Source: a bacterium A37T11 (lineage in GTDB: Bacteria; Bacteroidota; Bacteroidia; Sphingobacteriales; Sphingobacteriaceae). Taken from it: 64,000 nucleotides of DNA. The position numbers and the translations under genes are program-made. The notes under the pieces were generated by a model that did not search any database, was not told the origin of the DNA, and saw only the letters and a program-made list of their open reading frames with translations. Each line of letters opens with the position of its first letter. The first letter of the stretch is position 1. The DNA lies in NCBI GenBank assembly GCA_900109895.1, contig FOBR01000017.1, positions 62,001 through 126,000 of the forward strand. The letters run 5' to 3'. Shown piece by piece: positions 1-8,737 of the stretch.

Positions 1-1223
1 TCTAATTTTCCCAGGCTTAATATGTCATTAACCATGTTGGTGACCACCTTAATGCTATAATATGCTGACTGGATAAGGTTTTTGTCTAATTTTTTTTCGT
101 CTTCACCAAATCTTAGCATTTCAATAACTCCGAATACGGAGTTGAGAGGTGTACGGATTTCGTGGCTGATATTTGCTAGTATAGCCGTTTTTTCCTGCGC
201 AATGGCACGAACATATTCCTTTTCCTTTTTTAGCCTTTGTTCTGTTCTTTTGGTGTATTCTTGATAGTAGTTCAAGGCTAATACCATCAGAAACATGAGT
301 GATAATGCAGCAACTAGCTGCTTGCTGAAAATGTCAGTGTTTTTTTTGTAATTAGCAAAGTCTTTTTTCTCAATGGTTCGCTGCCTGGTTAGCTCTGCGT
401 CACGTAAGCTTTCTAATCCGGCCTTGTAACTATTTAGCAAGGCATAATTGATAGTAATTAATTGCCTTTCTTTTTTACGGACACGCAACAATTGGTCTTT
501 GACTTTATTAATTTGCTGTTGATTTGTTTGATTGGCATTTGCAATTACTTTGTCTACGTTTTTATTTAATACCTGGACTTGTTCTTTGGTTAGCTGTTGT
601 TTTTCATGATACGTATAAAACATTGTGTCAGAGGCTGGTTCAAATAATCGTTTAAAGAGTGATCGTTTCTTCTTTACAACGGTATCTACTTTTGTAATGG
701 TTTTTTCAGCAACAACATCATGGAGTACTTTCTTGGGAATGATATTTCGCGGAACTATAATGGGAGGGGGGGTGAAGTGGGGGATGGTGTCTTGTGAATA
801 CAGGATCAATTCATCCATGTTTTTTTTAAGGTTGGCGTACTCAATTGATAATTTATCTTTTTCCTGTAGTTTTGAGAAGCTCGTTTTGAAATGTCCGTTG
901 CCTGATTGAGGAATGGATAAAGAGTCGGCAATTTTTTTAACAATTCGGATTTGCCGGGCATATTCCTGATAGGCTTTGTTATCAAATGTCAGTGTATATA
1001 GCCGAAAAGCAGTTTCGGCTTTGTTAAATTCAAGAAACAGCGTGTTAGCCATGAAACTATTGATTGGACTAAGCCGTTGATAGGTATTGTTAAGTCGTTT
1101 TTCAATATGTAGGAATTGTACATATTGGTAAATAATAACACCACCTATAAATATGAACAAGACTGTGAAGGCGATAAGGATGCCTCTTCGTAAAGTTGCA
1201 ATATTTGCAAATTTGCTTTGCAT
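1..1223 (-). CDS. Membrane sensor histidine kinase, 3' end outside window
   Basis: The minus strand is open from an ATG at 1223 to the window edge (about 407 codons), so the gene is partial. The protein begins with a hydrophobic segment at about residues 13-36, continues with a long, probably extracytoplasmic helical region containing a proline-rich patch, and has a second hydrophobic segment near residue 310. A coiled linker then leads into a HisKA H-box reading ANISHEIRTPLNSV, in which His354 would be the phosphoacceptor. This is the classic membrane-bound two-component kinase layout; the ATPase domain, and possible receiver domains, lie outside the window. The signal sensed cannot be told from this part. 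The gene reads away from the BrkB-family gene behind it, separated by about 110 bp. The kinase assignment is firm because of the H-box; whether it is a hybrid kinase is open. Confidence 0.85.
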   Translation of the reverse strand, partial: MQSKFANIATLRRGILIAFTVLFIFIGGVIIYQYVQFLHIEKRLNNTYQRLSPINSFMANTLFLEFNKAETAFRLYTLTFDNKAYQEYARQIRIVKKIADSLSIPQSGNGHFKTSFSKLQEKDKLSIEYANLKKNMDELILYSQDTIPHFTPPPIIVPRNIIPKKVLHDVVAEKTITKVDTVVKKKRSLFKRLFEPASDTMFYTYHEKQQLTKEQVQVLNKNVDKVIANANQTNQQQINKVKDQLLRVRKKERQLITINYALLNSYKAGLESLRDAELTRQRTIEKKDFANYKKNTDIFSKQLVAALSLMFLMVLALNYYQEYTKRTEQRLKKEKEYVRAIAQEKTAILANISHEIRTPLNSVFGVIEMLRFGEDEKKLDKNLIQSAYYSIKVVTNMVNDILSLGKL

Positions 1224-1336
1224 GACCAAGCTTGTTTTAAATTGACTATTTATTAACTTGTCAAATATTATCTACAAACCAGCAGCCTTTTATCTGCTAT
1301 ATGTTTGTCCCAAATAAATATTGTCAGGTTGTTCTT

Positions 1337-2326
1337 TTATAGTTTTCTCAGTCTATCTTCTTGTTTTTTGGTATTTTTAAACGTGTTAAAACGTGGTTTA
1401 ACGATCTTAATGCTTTGTTTTGAAAGCGCAATACTGGCATTTAGCTCAAAGCCAATCAACAAAATTAAAGAGTTGAGATACAACCATATCATAATCACAA
1501 TTAATGTACCAATTGATCCGTACAATTTATTGTAAGTATTGAAGTTGTTTATGTAAGCGCTAAATCCCCAAAAGGTCAAAATTGCTAAAATAGTTGCCAG
1601 GCTGGCACCTGGGCTGAATAGTTTCCATTTGCGCGCAGAGGCTGGTCCAAATTTATATAATACGCTAACTGTAAAGAAATATATACCAATGACAATGATC
1701 CAGCGGATAAAATCGAGGATGTGTACCCAAATAGATCGATCCAAGCCAATGTTGTGGCGGAGGTACCGAAAAACATAATTCGTAACAGTAATGATGGTCA
1801 TGCCGGTAGAGAGCGCAATGACGAGCATAAAGGTTAGGACCACGGCTACGAATCGTTGACGCACCCAACTTCGGCTTTCTGGGATTAGTGATGATTTGTT
1901 AAAAGCTACCATGAGTGAGTGTACTCCATTGGTTGAAAAAAATAGGGCTAATAGAAAACCAAAGGATAGTAGACTGCTGTTTTGGTTCTTAACAATATCT
2001 TCTAACGTGCTTTCTATGGCTAAGTAGGCGTTTTGTGGAAGGACAAGGCTGATGAACTGAAGTAGCTGATCCTGAAAGTTGTGAATGGGGATATAGGGTA
2101 TGAGGGTAAATAGAAAAATAATGCCAGGAAATACGGCTAACATAAAATTATAGGCCAGCGAGGATGCTTTATTAAGTAGGGATTCACTGAAAATTTCTTG
2201 GAAAAAGAATGTACCTACAGTATACAGGGGCAGTGAACCGAATCCTGGAGGCACAATTATTTTAGTCCATTCAATAAACAGACGGTAAATGCGTAATCGT
2301 ATGAGCCCTCTGTGTATCCAGTTCAT
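1337..2326 (-). CDS. YihY/BrkB family inner membrane protein
   Basis: A 329-residue polytopic protein with about six hydrophobic segments (near 57-78, 118-136, 160-183, 206-225, 239-259 and 272-298) and a basic C-terminal tail. The block with SLAYNFMLAVFPGIIFL near residue 56 and the closing segment with LYGSIGTLIVIMIWLYL match the YihY/UPF0761 (BrkB) family, which was once mislabelled as ribonuclease BN. The family is thought to consist of membrane transport-like proteins of unsettled substrate. The gene starts 7 bp after the thioesterase stop, so it is probably the last gene of the mltG-thioesterase-brkB transcription unit. Family assignment is confident; function is not known. Confidence 0.85.
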   Translation of the reverse strand: MNWIHRGLIRLRIYRLFIEWTKIIVPPGFGSLPLYTVGTFFFQEIFSESLLNKASSLAYNFMLAVFPGIIFLFTLIPYIPIHNFQDQLLQFISLVLPQNAYLAIESTLEDIVKNQNSSLLSFGFLLALFFSTNGVHSLMVAFNKSSLIPESRSWVRQRFVAVVLTFMLVIALSTGMTIITVTNYVFRYLRHNIGLDRSIWVHILDFIRWIIVIGIYFFTVSVLYKFGPASARKWKLFSPGASLATILAILTFWGFSAYINNFNTYNKLYGSIGTLIVIMIWLYLNSLILLIGFELNASIALSKQSIKIVKPRFNTFKNTKKQEDRLRKL

Positions 2327-2333
2327 ATAAAAA

Positions 2334-2738
2334 TTAAAAATAGGTTTTTAAGCGCTCAATAAAATGGGTGGGCGCCTGGCAGGGCCTATTTCGTTGAATG
2401 TTTATAAATACCAAGGTGGTTTCTCCAGTATTGATCAGTTCTTGTTTTTCATTAAATAATTCGTAATAAAAAGTAATCCGTGCAGTTGGAAGCTTTTCAA
2501 GCCTAACCCGAATTAAAAGATTTTCGTCATACTTTGCGGCCTTAAGGTACCTGCAATGAAGTTCCAGTACGGGCATCATGATGCCGTTAGCTTCCATTTC
2601 TTTATAAGAAGTTTGTAGGCTGCGCATCATTTCTACCCTAGCAACTTCATAATAGGTGGCATAATTCCCATAATAAACGTAACCCATTTGGTCAGTCTCA
2701 GCATAGCGTACCCTTATTTTTGTTTCAAATACAAACAT
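2334..2738 (-). CDS. Acyl-CoA thioesterase, YbgC/4HBT hot-dog family
   Basis: This 134-residue protein has the hot-dog thioesterase signature near its start (RYAETDQMGYVYYGNY), where Asp16 corresponds to the catalytic aspartate of the 4-hydroxybenzoyl-CoA thioesterase/YbgC family. Length is typical for a single hot-dog domain. It should hydrolyse acyl-CoA (or acyl-ACP) thioesters in the cytoplasm; the chain specificity cannot be read from sequence. Its ATG shares one base with the TGA of mltG (TGATG), indicating translational coupling and a common transcript with the envelope genes. Confidence 0.88.
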   Translation of the reverse strand: MFVFETKIRVRYAETDQMGYVYYGNYATYYEVARVEMMRSLQTSYKEMEANGIMMPVLELHCRYLKAAKYDENLLIRVRLEKLPTARITFYYELFNEKQELINTGETTLVFINIQRNRPCQAPTHFIERLKTYF

Positions 2739-3784
2739 CAGCGTTTAATATTGCGTTCATTCAGCGCTTGCTGAAATTTACGGGCATTGATCAGGTGTTC
2801 GGCTTCGGTGCGTGCAAAATTGTGATAACCCGAGAAATCGTCTTTGGCACACATGTATAAATAATCGTGCTGTTGGTGGTTCAGTACGGCATCCAGCGAG
2901 GCAATACTGGGCATCATAATGGGGCCAGGGGGCAATCCTTTATAGATATAGGTATTGTAAGGTGATTCGGTCCGTAGGTGTTTGAACAAAACCCTCCTTA
3001 TGGAAAAATCGTGCGTGGCATAGATAACCGTGGGGTCTGCCTGTAGGAGCATTCCTTTCCTGAGCCGATTCAAATAAAGGCCCGCAATGGCTGGCATTTC
3101 ATCGGTATGTAGCGCCTCTCCCTTGACAATAGAAGCCAGGATGCTTACCTGAATAGGGCTTAAGTTCAAATCCCGGGCTTTATTCATCCGTTCATCTGTC
3201 CAGAATTTCTGGTATTCTGTATGCATCCTTTCAAAGAAATCGGTGGCGCTGGTGTTCCAGAAAAATTCATAAGTATTGGGAATAAACATACAAAAGAAAT
3301 TCTCGGTGGTGAATCCGTAGGCCGCAGCCAGGCTGTCACTATTGAGCATGTTAATCATGGCGATGGAGTCTGGCTCCAGTTGTGTGCCTAAAAATCCAGC
3401 AAATTCCTCTTTCAGCCTAATATTTTGGAAACGCAGATGAACGGGCTCCTGAAATCCACCACCCAACATGTTAATTAAACGACGGTTGTTCATGCCCTTG
3501 CTCAGCTTATATTTACCAGGTTTGACGCGCGAAGGATACTTCATCCAATTGGCAGCCCAATGGAAAGATGCCGTATCTTCAACAATATTTTTTTGGGCCA
3601 ATTCTTGCATCACCTCTTCAAACGATGTACCAGTATGAATATATAAGTATGGTTGGCTCTCTGTCACACTGGGCGCCAGAAATCGAATGTACATTTTATA
3701 GGCAACTACTCCGCCTGCCAGCAATACTGCAAAGACAACGCCTGCCAAAAGGCGAAGTATTCGTTTTTTTTTAGGATCGTTCAT
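2738..3784 (-). CDS. mltG: Endolytic peptidoglycan transglycosylase MltG
   Basis: A 348-residue protein with a basic N-terminus, one membrane anchor at about residues 10-30, a LysM-like segment and the YceG/MltG catalytic domain. The motif SIVKGEA carries Glu223, equivalent to the catalytic glutamate of E. coli MltG, followed by the family blocks AGLYLNRL, LQADPTV and SPYNTY-KGLPPGPI. MltG cleaves nascent glycan strands at the outer face of the cytoplasmic membrane and is thought to set strand length. It lies 27 bp downstream of the PASTA-protein gene and overlaps the thioesterase gene by one base, forming a PASTA-mltG-thioesterase-brkB unit divergent from ddl. Confidence 0.93.
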   Translation of the reverse strand: MNDPKKKRILRLLAGVVFAVLLAGGVVAYKMYIRFLAPSVTESQPYLYIHTGTSFEEVMQELAQKNIVEDTASFHWAANWMKYPSRVKPGKYKLSKGMNNRRLINMLGGGFQEPVHLRFQNIRLKEEFAGFLGTQLEPDSIAMINMLNSDSLAAAYGFTTENFFCMFIPNTYEFFWNTSATDFFERMHTEYQKFWTDERMNKARDLNLSPIQVSILASIVKGEALHTDEMPAIAGLYLNRLRKGMLLQADPTVIYATHDFSIRRVLFKHLRTESPYNTYIYKGLPPGPIMMPSIASLDAVLNHQQHDYLYMCAKDDFSGYHNFARTEAEHLINARKFQQALNERNIKR

Positions 3785-3810
3785 ATAAAATTAGGTCTCG
3801 CTTTTTAGTT

Positions 3811-4566
3811 TTAATTACTCAATGCAACATTAATGGGTGTGCCAATACTGACCTTGGTGCTGTCTGGCACAGGAGACTGGCTCACGATCCGGGCGGTTGC
3901 ACTGTCTGTCACGGTACCCATATAGTTGACCGATCCTAGCATGAGTGATGCCCCTTGTAGGGCAAATTTTGCCTCTTGTAAAGTAAAACCAATTAATTTT
4001 GGTATTTCTACTTCACTTGCGCCAAATCCATTACCCAGAACCAGATCGATCTGAGATCCTTTAGGAATCTCTTCGCCTGCTTTAATCTTCTGACCACCGT
4101 ATTTGACATCTAATACCCTGTCGCGAGCAATATCAGGTATATAGATAGTATCTCCTAATTTTAGCCCGTAGTTACTTAGGGTGGATCGGGCTTCGACATA
4201 GGTCATTTCAAGCAAATCCGGAAAGGTAACGCTTGGTGCAACCCGAGTGACGATGGTGAGATATAGGTTGCGATTTTCTTTAACGTCGGTACCAGCATCC
4301 GGATCTTGTTCTATAACCATTCCTGGTTTTGCATCTGCCTGATATACGGAGTCAACCTGATAACGAAACCCCATTCTTTCAACCGTTTTTATGGCTTCCT
4401 CGATACTTTTTCCCTTAAGTAAGGGTACTTTGATGTTTTCTCCGTGCCTGGTATATACGCGGAGACCAAAAAAAATAAGCACTAAAAACAAGATCACTGT
4501 GATGATCGCGGCAATCAGGTTTTTTCTGAAAACTGCACTACTGAGATATTGAAAAAATTTATTCAT
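3811..4566 (-). CDS. PASTA-domain membrane protein
   Basis: A 251-residue protein with a short cytoplasmic tail, a membrane segment at about 16-36 and three consecutive PASTA domains (roughly 43-110, 112-184 and 186-251). Each shows the family pattern of a Val/Ile-Pro start (VPLLKGKSIEEA, FPDLLEMTYVEA, IPKLIGFTLQEA). PASTA domains bind peptidoglycan or beta-lactam-like ligands in penicillin-binding proteins and Ser/Thr kinases; here there is neither a kinase nor a transpeptidase domain, so the protein is a free-standing extracytoplasmic PASTA module. It is divergently arranged from ddl, with about 100 bp between the start codons, and probably acts in cell-wall synthesis or remodelling with MltG. 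That role is inferred from context. Confidence 0.88.
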   Translation of the reverse strand: MNKFFQYLSSAVFRKNLIAAIITVILFLVLIFFGLRVYTRHGENIKVPLLKGKSIEEAIKTVERMGFRYQVDSVYQADAKPGMVIEQDPDAGTDVKENRNLYLTIVTRVAPSVTFPDLLEMTYVEARSTLSNYGLKLGDTIYIPDIARDRVLDVKYGGQKIKAGEEIPKGSQIDLVLGNGFGASEVEIPKLIGFTLQEAKFALQGASLMLGSVNYMGTVTDSATARIVSQSPVPDSTKVSIGTPINVALSN

Positions 4567-4615
4567 CTGATAACACTCACTTTTCTAAAATTCTAACTTG
4601 TTATCTACATTTTAG

Positions 4616-4645
4616 TTGTTCTGTTTGCTACAAGCCTTATATTTG
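4616..4645 (+). promoter_or_regulatory. Bacteroidota-type promoter of ddl
   Basis: TTG at 4616-4618, then 19 bp, then TATATTTG at 4638-4645: a complete match to the Bacteroidota sigma-factor consensus TTG-N19-TAnnTTTG. The ddl ATG follows 20 bp further on, so the leader is only about 14 nt. Confidence 0.75.
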
Positions 4646-4665
4646 CCAGACATTAAATAAATGCA

Positions 4666-5676
4666 ATGGGTGCAAAAATAGCATTAATTACCGGTGGTTT
4701 TACTGAGGAGGCTGAAGTTTCCATTAAAAGTGCGGCCTTTGTGGAAGATAAATTAAAGCCATTGTCCTATGAAGTATATAAAATTTTTATTACAAATTAT
4801 GGCTGGTATTATGAAGATGAGAAAGGGTTAAAATATCCCATCGATCTGCGCGATTTTCATTTGGATTTGCCAAATGGGTCCATCTTTTTTGATCTGGCCT
4901 TTATTATGGTACATGGCAGTCCGGGTGAAGATGGCCGGTTACAGGGTTATTTTGACATGGTGGGATTGCCTTACACGTCTTGTGATACCCTAACCTCAGC
5001 GGTGACCATGAATAAGGCTTATACTAAGCTGTTGCTGGCTGGTATTGATGAGCTATATATGGCAAATTCGGTTCATTTACATGAAAATGACCGGTCTGAG
5101 GCCTTTAGGTTGGTACAGGAGAAGCTTGTTCCTCCTTATTTTGTGAAACCGAATGCTGGAGGGAGCAGTATTGGGATGACGAAGGTGGTTGATTTAAATG
5201 GGCTTCAGCCAGCGATTGACCTGGCCTTTGATACAGCAAATACAGGCAAACAAGTGATTGTGGAGGATTTTGTGAGCGGCCGGGAATTTTCAGTGGGCAT
5301 ATATCGCAAAAATGGGATTATTCACATATTGCCACCAACTGAGATTTTGACCGAAAATGAATTTTTTGATTATGATGCCAAATATAATGGTATGTCGGAG
5401 GAGATTACCCCTGCTGATCTTACTGAAGAGCAAATCGAGCGGATAAACTATTTGGTGAACGAAATTTATGTACGTCTAAATTGTAAAGGCATTGTCCGTG
5501 TCGATTTTTTCTTGGAAAAAGATACAGATCGTTTTTACTTTATTGAGATAAATACCATTCCTGGGCAGACGCCTCAATCCTTTATTCCGCAACAAGTGCG
5601 CGCATACGGGATGACAGAAACTGATTTTTATGCTGAGTTGATAGAGGAAGCCCTTTTAAATAAGTGCAATGATTAG
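4666..5676 (+). CDS. ddl: D-alanine--D-alanine ligase
   Basis: A 336-residue ATP-grasp ligase joining two D-alanines for the peptidoglycan stem peptide in the cytoplasm. Recognisable blocks include the N-terminal ALITGGFTEEAEVSIKS, the AFIMVHGSPGEDGRLQG loop, VKPNAGGSSIGMTKV in the ATP-binding lobe, and the metal-binding end VDFFLE-FIEINTIPGQTPQS. Length and motif order are normal for Ddl. The ATG is preceded by a consensus promoter, and the gene is divergent from the PASTA/mltG unit, placing several wall-synthesis genes together. It ends four bases before the convergent ATPase gene. Confidence 0.96.
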   Translation: MGAKIALITGGFTEEAEVSIKSAAFVEDKLKPLSYEVYKIFITNYGWYYEDEKGLKYPIDLRDFHLDLPNGSIFFDLAFIMVHGSPGEDGRLQGYFDMVGLPYTSCDTLTSAVTMNKAYTKLLLAGIDELYMANSVHLHENDRSEAFRLVQEKLVPPYFVKPNAGGSSIGMTKVVDLNGLQPAIDLAFDTANTGKQVIVEDFVSGREFSVGIYRKNGIIHILPPTEILTENEFFDYDAKYNGMSEEITPADLTEEQIERINYLVNEIYVRLNCKGIVRVDFFLEKDTDRFYFIEINTIPGQTPQSFIPQQVRAYGMTETDFYAELIEEALLNKCND

Positions 5677-5679
5677 GTA

Positions 5680-8226
5680 TTAGCCATTGTGCGATCCTAT
5701 TTGATAGGGAAAACGCCATGCACTCATTGATTGTAACTGATAATTTGTCTTTTTCTGGATCTGTTTTAAGGCTAACTGGTGCTCCTTTATAGAGTTTTCT
5801 GAAAAGTTATTTGCTGAATGAATCAAAAATTTACGAATGTACACTTCTAAAAGCGTAATTTTTTCATGAATAACAATTTCAAGAAGATGTGTGATATGAA
5901 AAACTGAGTCTGAATAGGAATGCTCATCCAGTAGTACCCGGATAATTTTTTCAAGCACTTGATTAAATTTGTGTGTTTTTGTGCGAGTGATAGTCGATAG
6001 ATATCCAGCCACGTTTTTTGATTTTCCGGAGCGAATGAGTTCAATGTCCTTAAAAAGCTGTAACGTTATCTTGAAGTCCTGACTAGCTATAGTTGACGGA
6101 TTTTTGTGAAGACTAAACTGAATAGCGTTGATAAGCCGGATGATCTTTTTAGGATTGTTGGTCAGTATACCACAACAAAAGGCGATGGTCAATATTAGCT
6201 CATGTTGCTTGCTGGGTTGATGAATTTCTGGTTTAAAATAATAGTGTGTAAGCTCGCAAATGGCGTCAATATTTATCGTATTGAAGCTGAAATAATGGTG
6301 AAGGGTTTCCAACCCATGTAAAGGGTTAATTGCAAAAACTGATAGAGCTGCGTTTTGATACTCCTTAAGGGTAGTTATATGTTGGCTGGCTTCTACATCA
6401 TCTAATAGCAGTATGGCCATAAGCCCCAGTTTGCTGTGAATATAAATTTTATTTTTGTCAGTCAACGAAAATTGAAGCAATTGCTTAATGGTATGAATGT
6501 AACTTGTTTGCAGGCCCGGAATAAGCAAAACGTATTCTATAAATGGGGTATTGTTGAGCTGATTATTTAATTTATTACGATTTTCAATATTTTTTGCCCC
6601 AATGTTACAAATGGTATTGCAGCAGAAAATGTTGAAGTGATTTTCATAAGGGGTGCCAAAACTGCGTTGGATCAAATCGTTGATAAAGGTAAGATCGCAT
6701 GATTCCATCGAAAAAACAATTACCCAACGCATTATGCTGATTCGGATATTTTCGGGGTAGGCCTGTTGACTGATGAGCTCTATTATACGGGTGTTGATTG
6801 CGTAATTGTTACCGCTTAATAGATTCTTGGCTATAAAATATGTTGCTAATAAAATAGAGTATACTCTAATTTCGGTATGATTGCTATATTTACTTTCTGT
6901 GTGAAATTCTAAGAATATTCCTGATTGTAACAGTTCTCTGTAAGCTATATTATATTGTTTGATGAAATGGTAAACTTTCTCTTTATTTATAGAGATTTCA
7001 TTGTTATTAAAATTGGCATGGTTAAATAACAGATTGGTGAGGATTTGTTTTTCAGTATTACGGATTCCTTTTAATACATGCTTCTCAATATATGGGCTGG
7101 CAATAGCATACTGATCGGCCGTGTTAAGCATTTTGGGGTCGATGTTTTTTCCTTTGAGCTTATAATAATATTGGAAATAAATAGGTAATTTAATTAATGA
7201 ATACTGCTTTTTGAACCTTTCAGACGTTTGAAGATGATTTCCGGTTAGTTTGTTTGCGAGCTGTTGTATTTCATCAATACTGAACGGAATCATGTTGGCC
7301 GATTCGTTGCCTTTATGTGAATTGAAGCTAGTATACCAGTTGGCGTATAAGGTTTTGCTGCCTTCTATCAGGTGCTTGTAAAGTTGCCAGGTGTCTGGAC
7401 GGGTGCTTATGATAAATTTAAACCAGCTGAATGCTGAAAAATAGGCCGACATATCAATAAGCTGATTAATGATCAGATTAAAATGTTTTTCATTGAAAAT
7501 ATGGTTGTTTAGATCATCTATAATCAGGTAAAAATTTCCAGGTGCTTGCCTTTTGTAAGAGGTTAAAAATGCTTTTATGGTATTTATCTGCATAGCCAAA
7601 ACCTGAGCTAACCATCGGTTGCCATCATAACCATATCCTGCTACTTGTAAAAGGGAATTACTGTTGACGAAAATATAGATATTCTGGTCTTTTTTATGTA
7701 AGGATTTGGATAATTGTTGTTCAACCCAATGGGTAAGTCCTATTGTTTTTCCGCTCCCTGCTTGTCCACTCACCAGACAAACGTTAGCTTTTGTATGTTC
7801 AAACAAATCAATATGGCGTTCTAAACTTGCGCGGCTTATGGTATGTTTATATGGAATTCCCGATTTTTGCTTGTTAGTTTCTAATGTATAGTGGGTAATT
7901 TTATGGGCGGCCTGCCTAACCGATTGCCAAGTACGGGTCGGCTTATTTCTAACTTGAAAATTTTCTACATGACTATTATAGGCAGTCCAACTTTCGTAAC
8001 CACAGAACTCAGCCATTGCATTTAAGGTGAAGGAAGACGGGTTATACCTTCTTTCTGCAAAACCAAAGATCCGTTTCAAAGTTGTTTCACTGATCTGTTT
8101 TTGGGTTTTGACATATATGTCGACAGCCAATCTGTAGCAATCAGAGGTTTTGAGATTACTAATGCCTGCTTTTTCTATAACTTGTTTTTTTAGTTCCTCA
8201 AAATGTGAAGGTAAAAATCTTTTCAT
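5680..8226 (-). CDS. Large STAND/NACHT-like ATPase with Bacteroidota N-terminal domain
   Basis: An 848-residue protein if started at the ATG at 8226 (MKRFLPSHFEELK); the frame is open 45 codons further upstream, but that extension is AT-rich and not domain-like. Residues 10-80 resemble a small N-terminal domain common in Bacteroidota regulatory proteins (TTLKRIFGFAERRYNPS, followed by CGYESW). The middle has a P-loop GQAGSGKT with Lys160, an acidic Walker B LIIDDL with Asp237 and Asp238, and IISTRP near residue 273, which matches the sensor-1 arginine arrangement of STAND ATPases. The remaining 450 or so residues are helix-rich with no domain I recognise, as expected for a sensor region. The gene stands alone, convergent with ddl. 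It could be a regulator or an Avs-like defence ATPase; no effector domain is visible. The STAND call rests on these motifs only. Confidence 0.65.
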   Translation of the reverse strand: MKRFLPSHFEELKKQVIEKAGISNLKTSDCYRLAVDIYVKTQKQISETTLKRIFGFAERRYNPSSFTLNAMAEFCGYESWTAYNSHVENFQVRNKPTRTWQSVRQAAHKITHYTLETNKQKSGIPYKHTISRASLERHIDLFEHTKANVCLVSGQAGSGKTIGLTHWVEQQLSKSLHKKDQNIYIFVNSNSLLQVAGYGYDGNRWLAQVLAMQINTIKAFLTSYKRQAPGNFYLIIDDLNNHIFNEKHFNLIINQLIDMSAYFSAFSWFKFIISTRPDTWQLYKHLIEGSKTLYANWYTSFNSHKGNESANMIPFSIDEIQQLANKLTGNHLQTSERFKKQYSLIKLPIYFQYYYKLKGKNIDPKMLNTADQYAIASPYIEKHVLKGIRNTEKQILTNLLFNHANFNNNEISINKEKVYHFIKQYNIAYRELLQSGIFLEFHTESKYSNHTEIRVYSILLATYFIAKNLLSGNNYAINTRIIELISQQAYPENIRISIMRWVIVFSMESCDLTFINDLIQRSFGTPYENHFNIFCCNTICNIGAKNIENRNKLNNQLNNTPFIEYVLLIPGLQTSYIHTIKQLLQFSLTDKNKIYIHSKLGLMAILLLDDVEASQHITTLKEYQNAALSVFAINPLHGLETLHHYFSFNTINIDAICELTHYYFKPEIHQPSKQHELILTIAFCCGILTNNPKKIIRLINAIQFSLHKNPSTIASQDFKITLQLFKDIELIRSGKSKNVAGYLSTITRTKTHKFNQVLEKIIRVLLDEHSYSDSVFHITHLLEIVIHEKITLLEVYIRKFLIHSANNFSENSIKEHQLALKQIQKKTNYQLQSMSAWRFPYQIGSHNG

Positions 8227-8737
8227 AGATAATAAATTAGATGTCCGAGTTGAAGGTAAAAAATATTTTTTAATCTGGCAAATAGTTAGTGGTGACTTTA
8301 GCCATTTCATTCTTATTTTTTCAATACCTTTTATGTTAAAATATGTCGATTGTTTAGTCAAAATCCAATTAGTATTTAACGTGGCAAAAAACCTATTGTA
8401 TCAAATTGTTTTTTTTATTTATTTGTAATTATTATATTTTAAGGTAGTTATATTTTAAATAATCCATTTAAAATACTATGTAATCGTAAAATATTCATTT
8501 GTCTAATCAAAGGAATTGTGATTTTTATTGGCCATAGATGTCATCAAATAGACTAAATTTAACAATAAATTATAATTAATAATGAACAAAATGAACAAGA
8601 TTGTTCAGCCTAAATATACTGAACAAATGCTCAGCTAGGATGCAGGAATATATTTGTAATAATAATTCAAAGAGTGTTATTGCATAGTTACAGATCCGGT
8701 TTTTGCTTTATCCATATAAAATTTGTATTTCTGCCCC
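8227..8737. promoter_or_regulatory. AT-rich divergent spacer with repeated TGAACAA motifs
   Basis: About 510 bp without a supported gene between the ATPase gene (minus) and ispE (plus). It is very AT-rich. It contains TGAACAA at 8583, 8592 and 8620, and the inverted copy TTGTTCA at 8601, so that 8592-8607 is a perfect 7-bp inverted repeat with a 2-base centre. A -7 element TATATTTG lies at 8649-8656 on the plus strand, without a TTG 19 bp upstream, and may serve ispE. The repeat looks like a protein-binding operator, but the binding protein is unknown. Confidence 0.45.

Noticed and set aside
8227-8361. N-terminal extension of the STAND-like ATPase
   Set aside because: The extension is not domain-like, and the recognisable N-terminal domain begins at the ATG at 8226.
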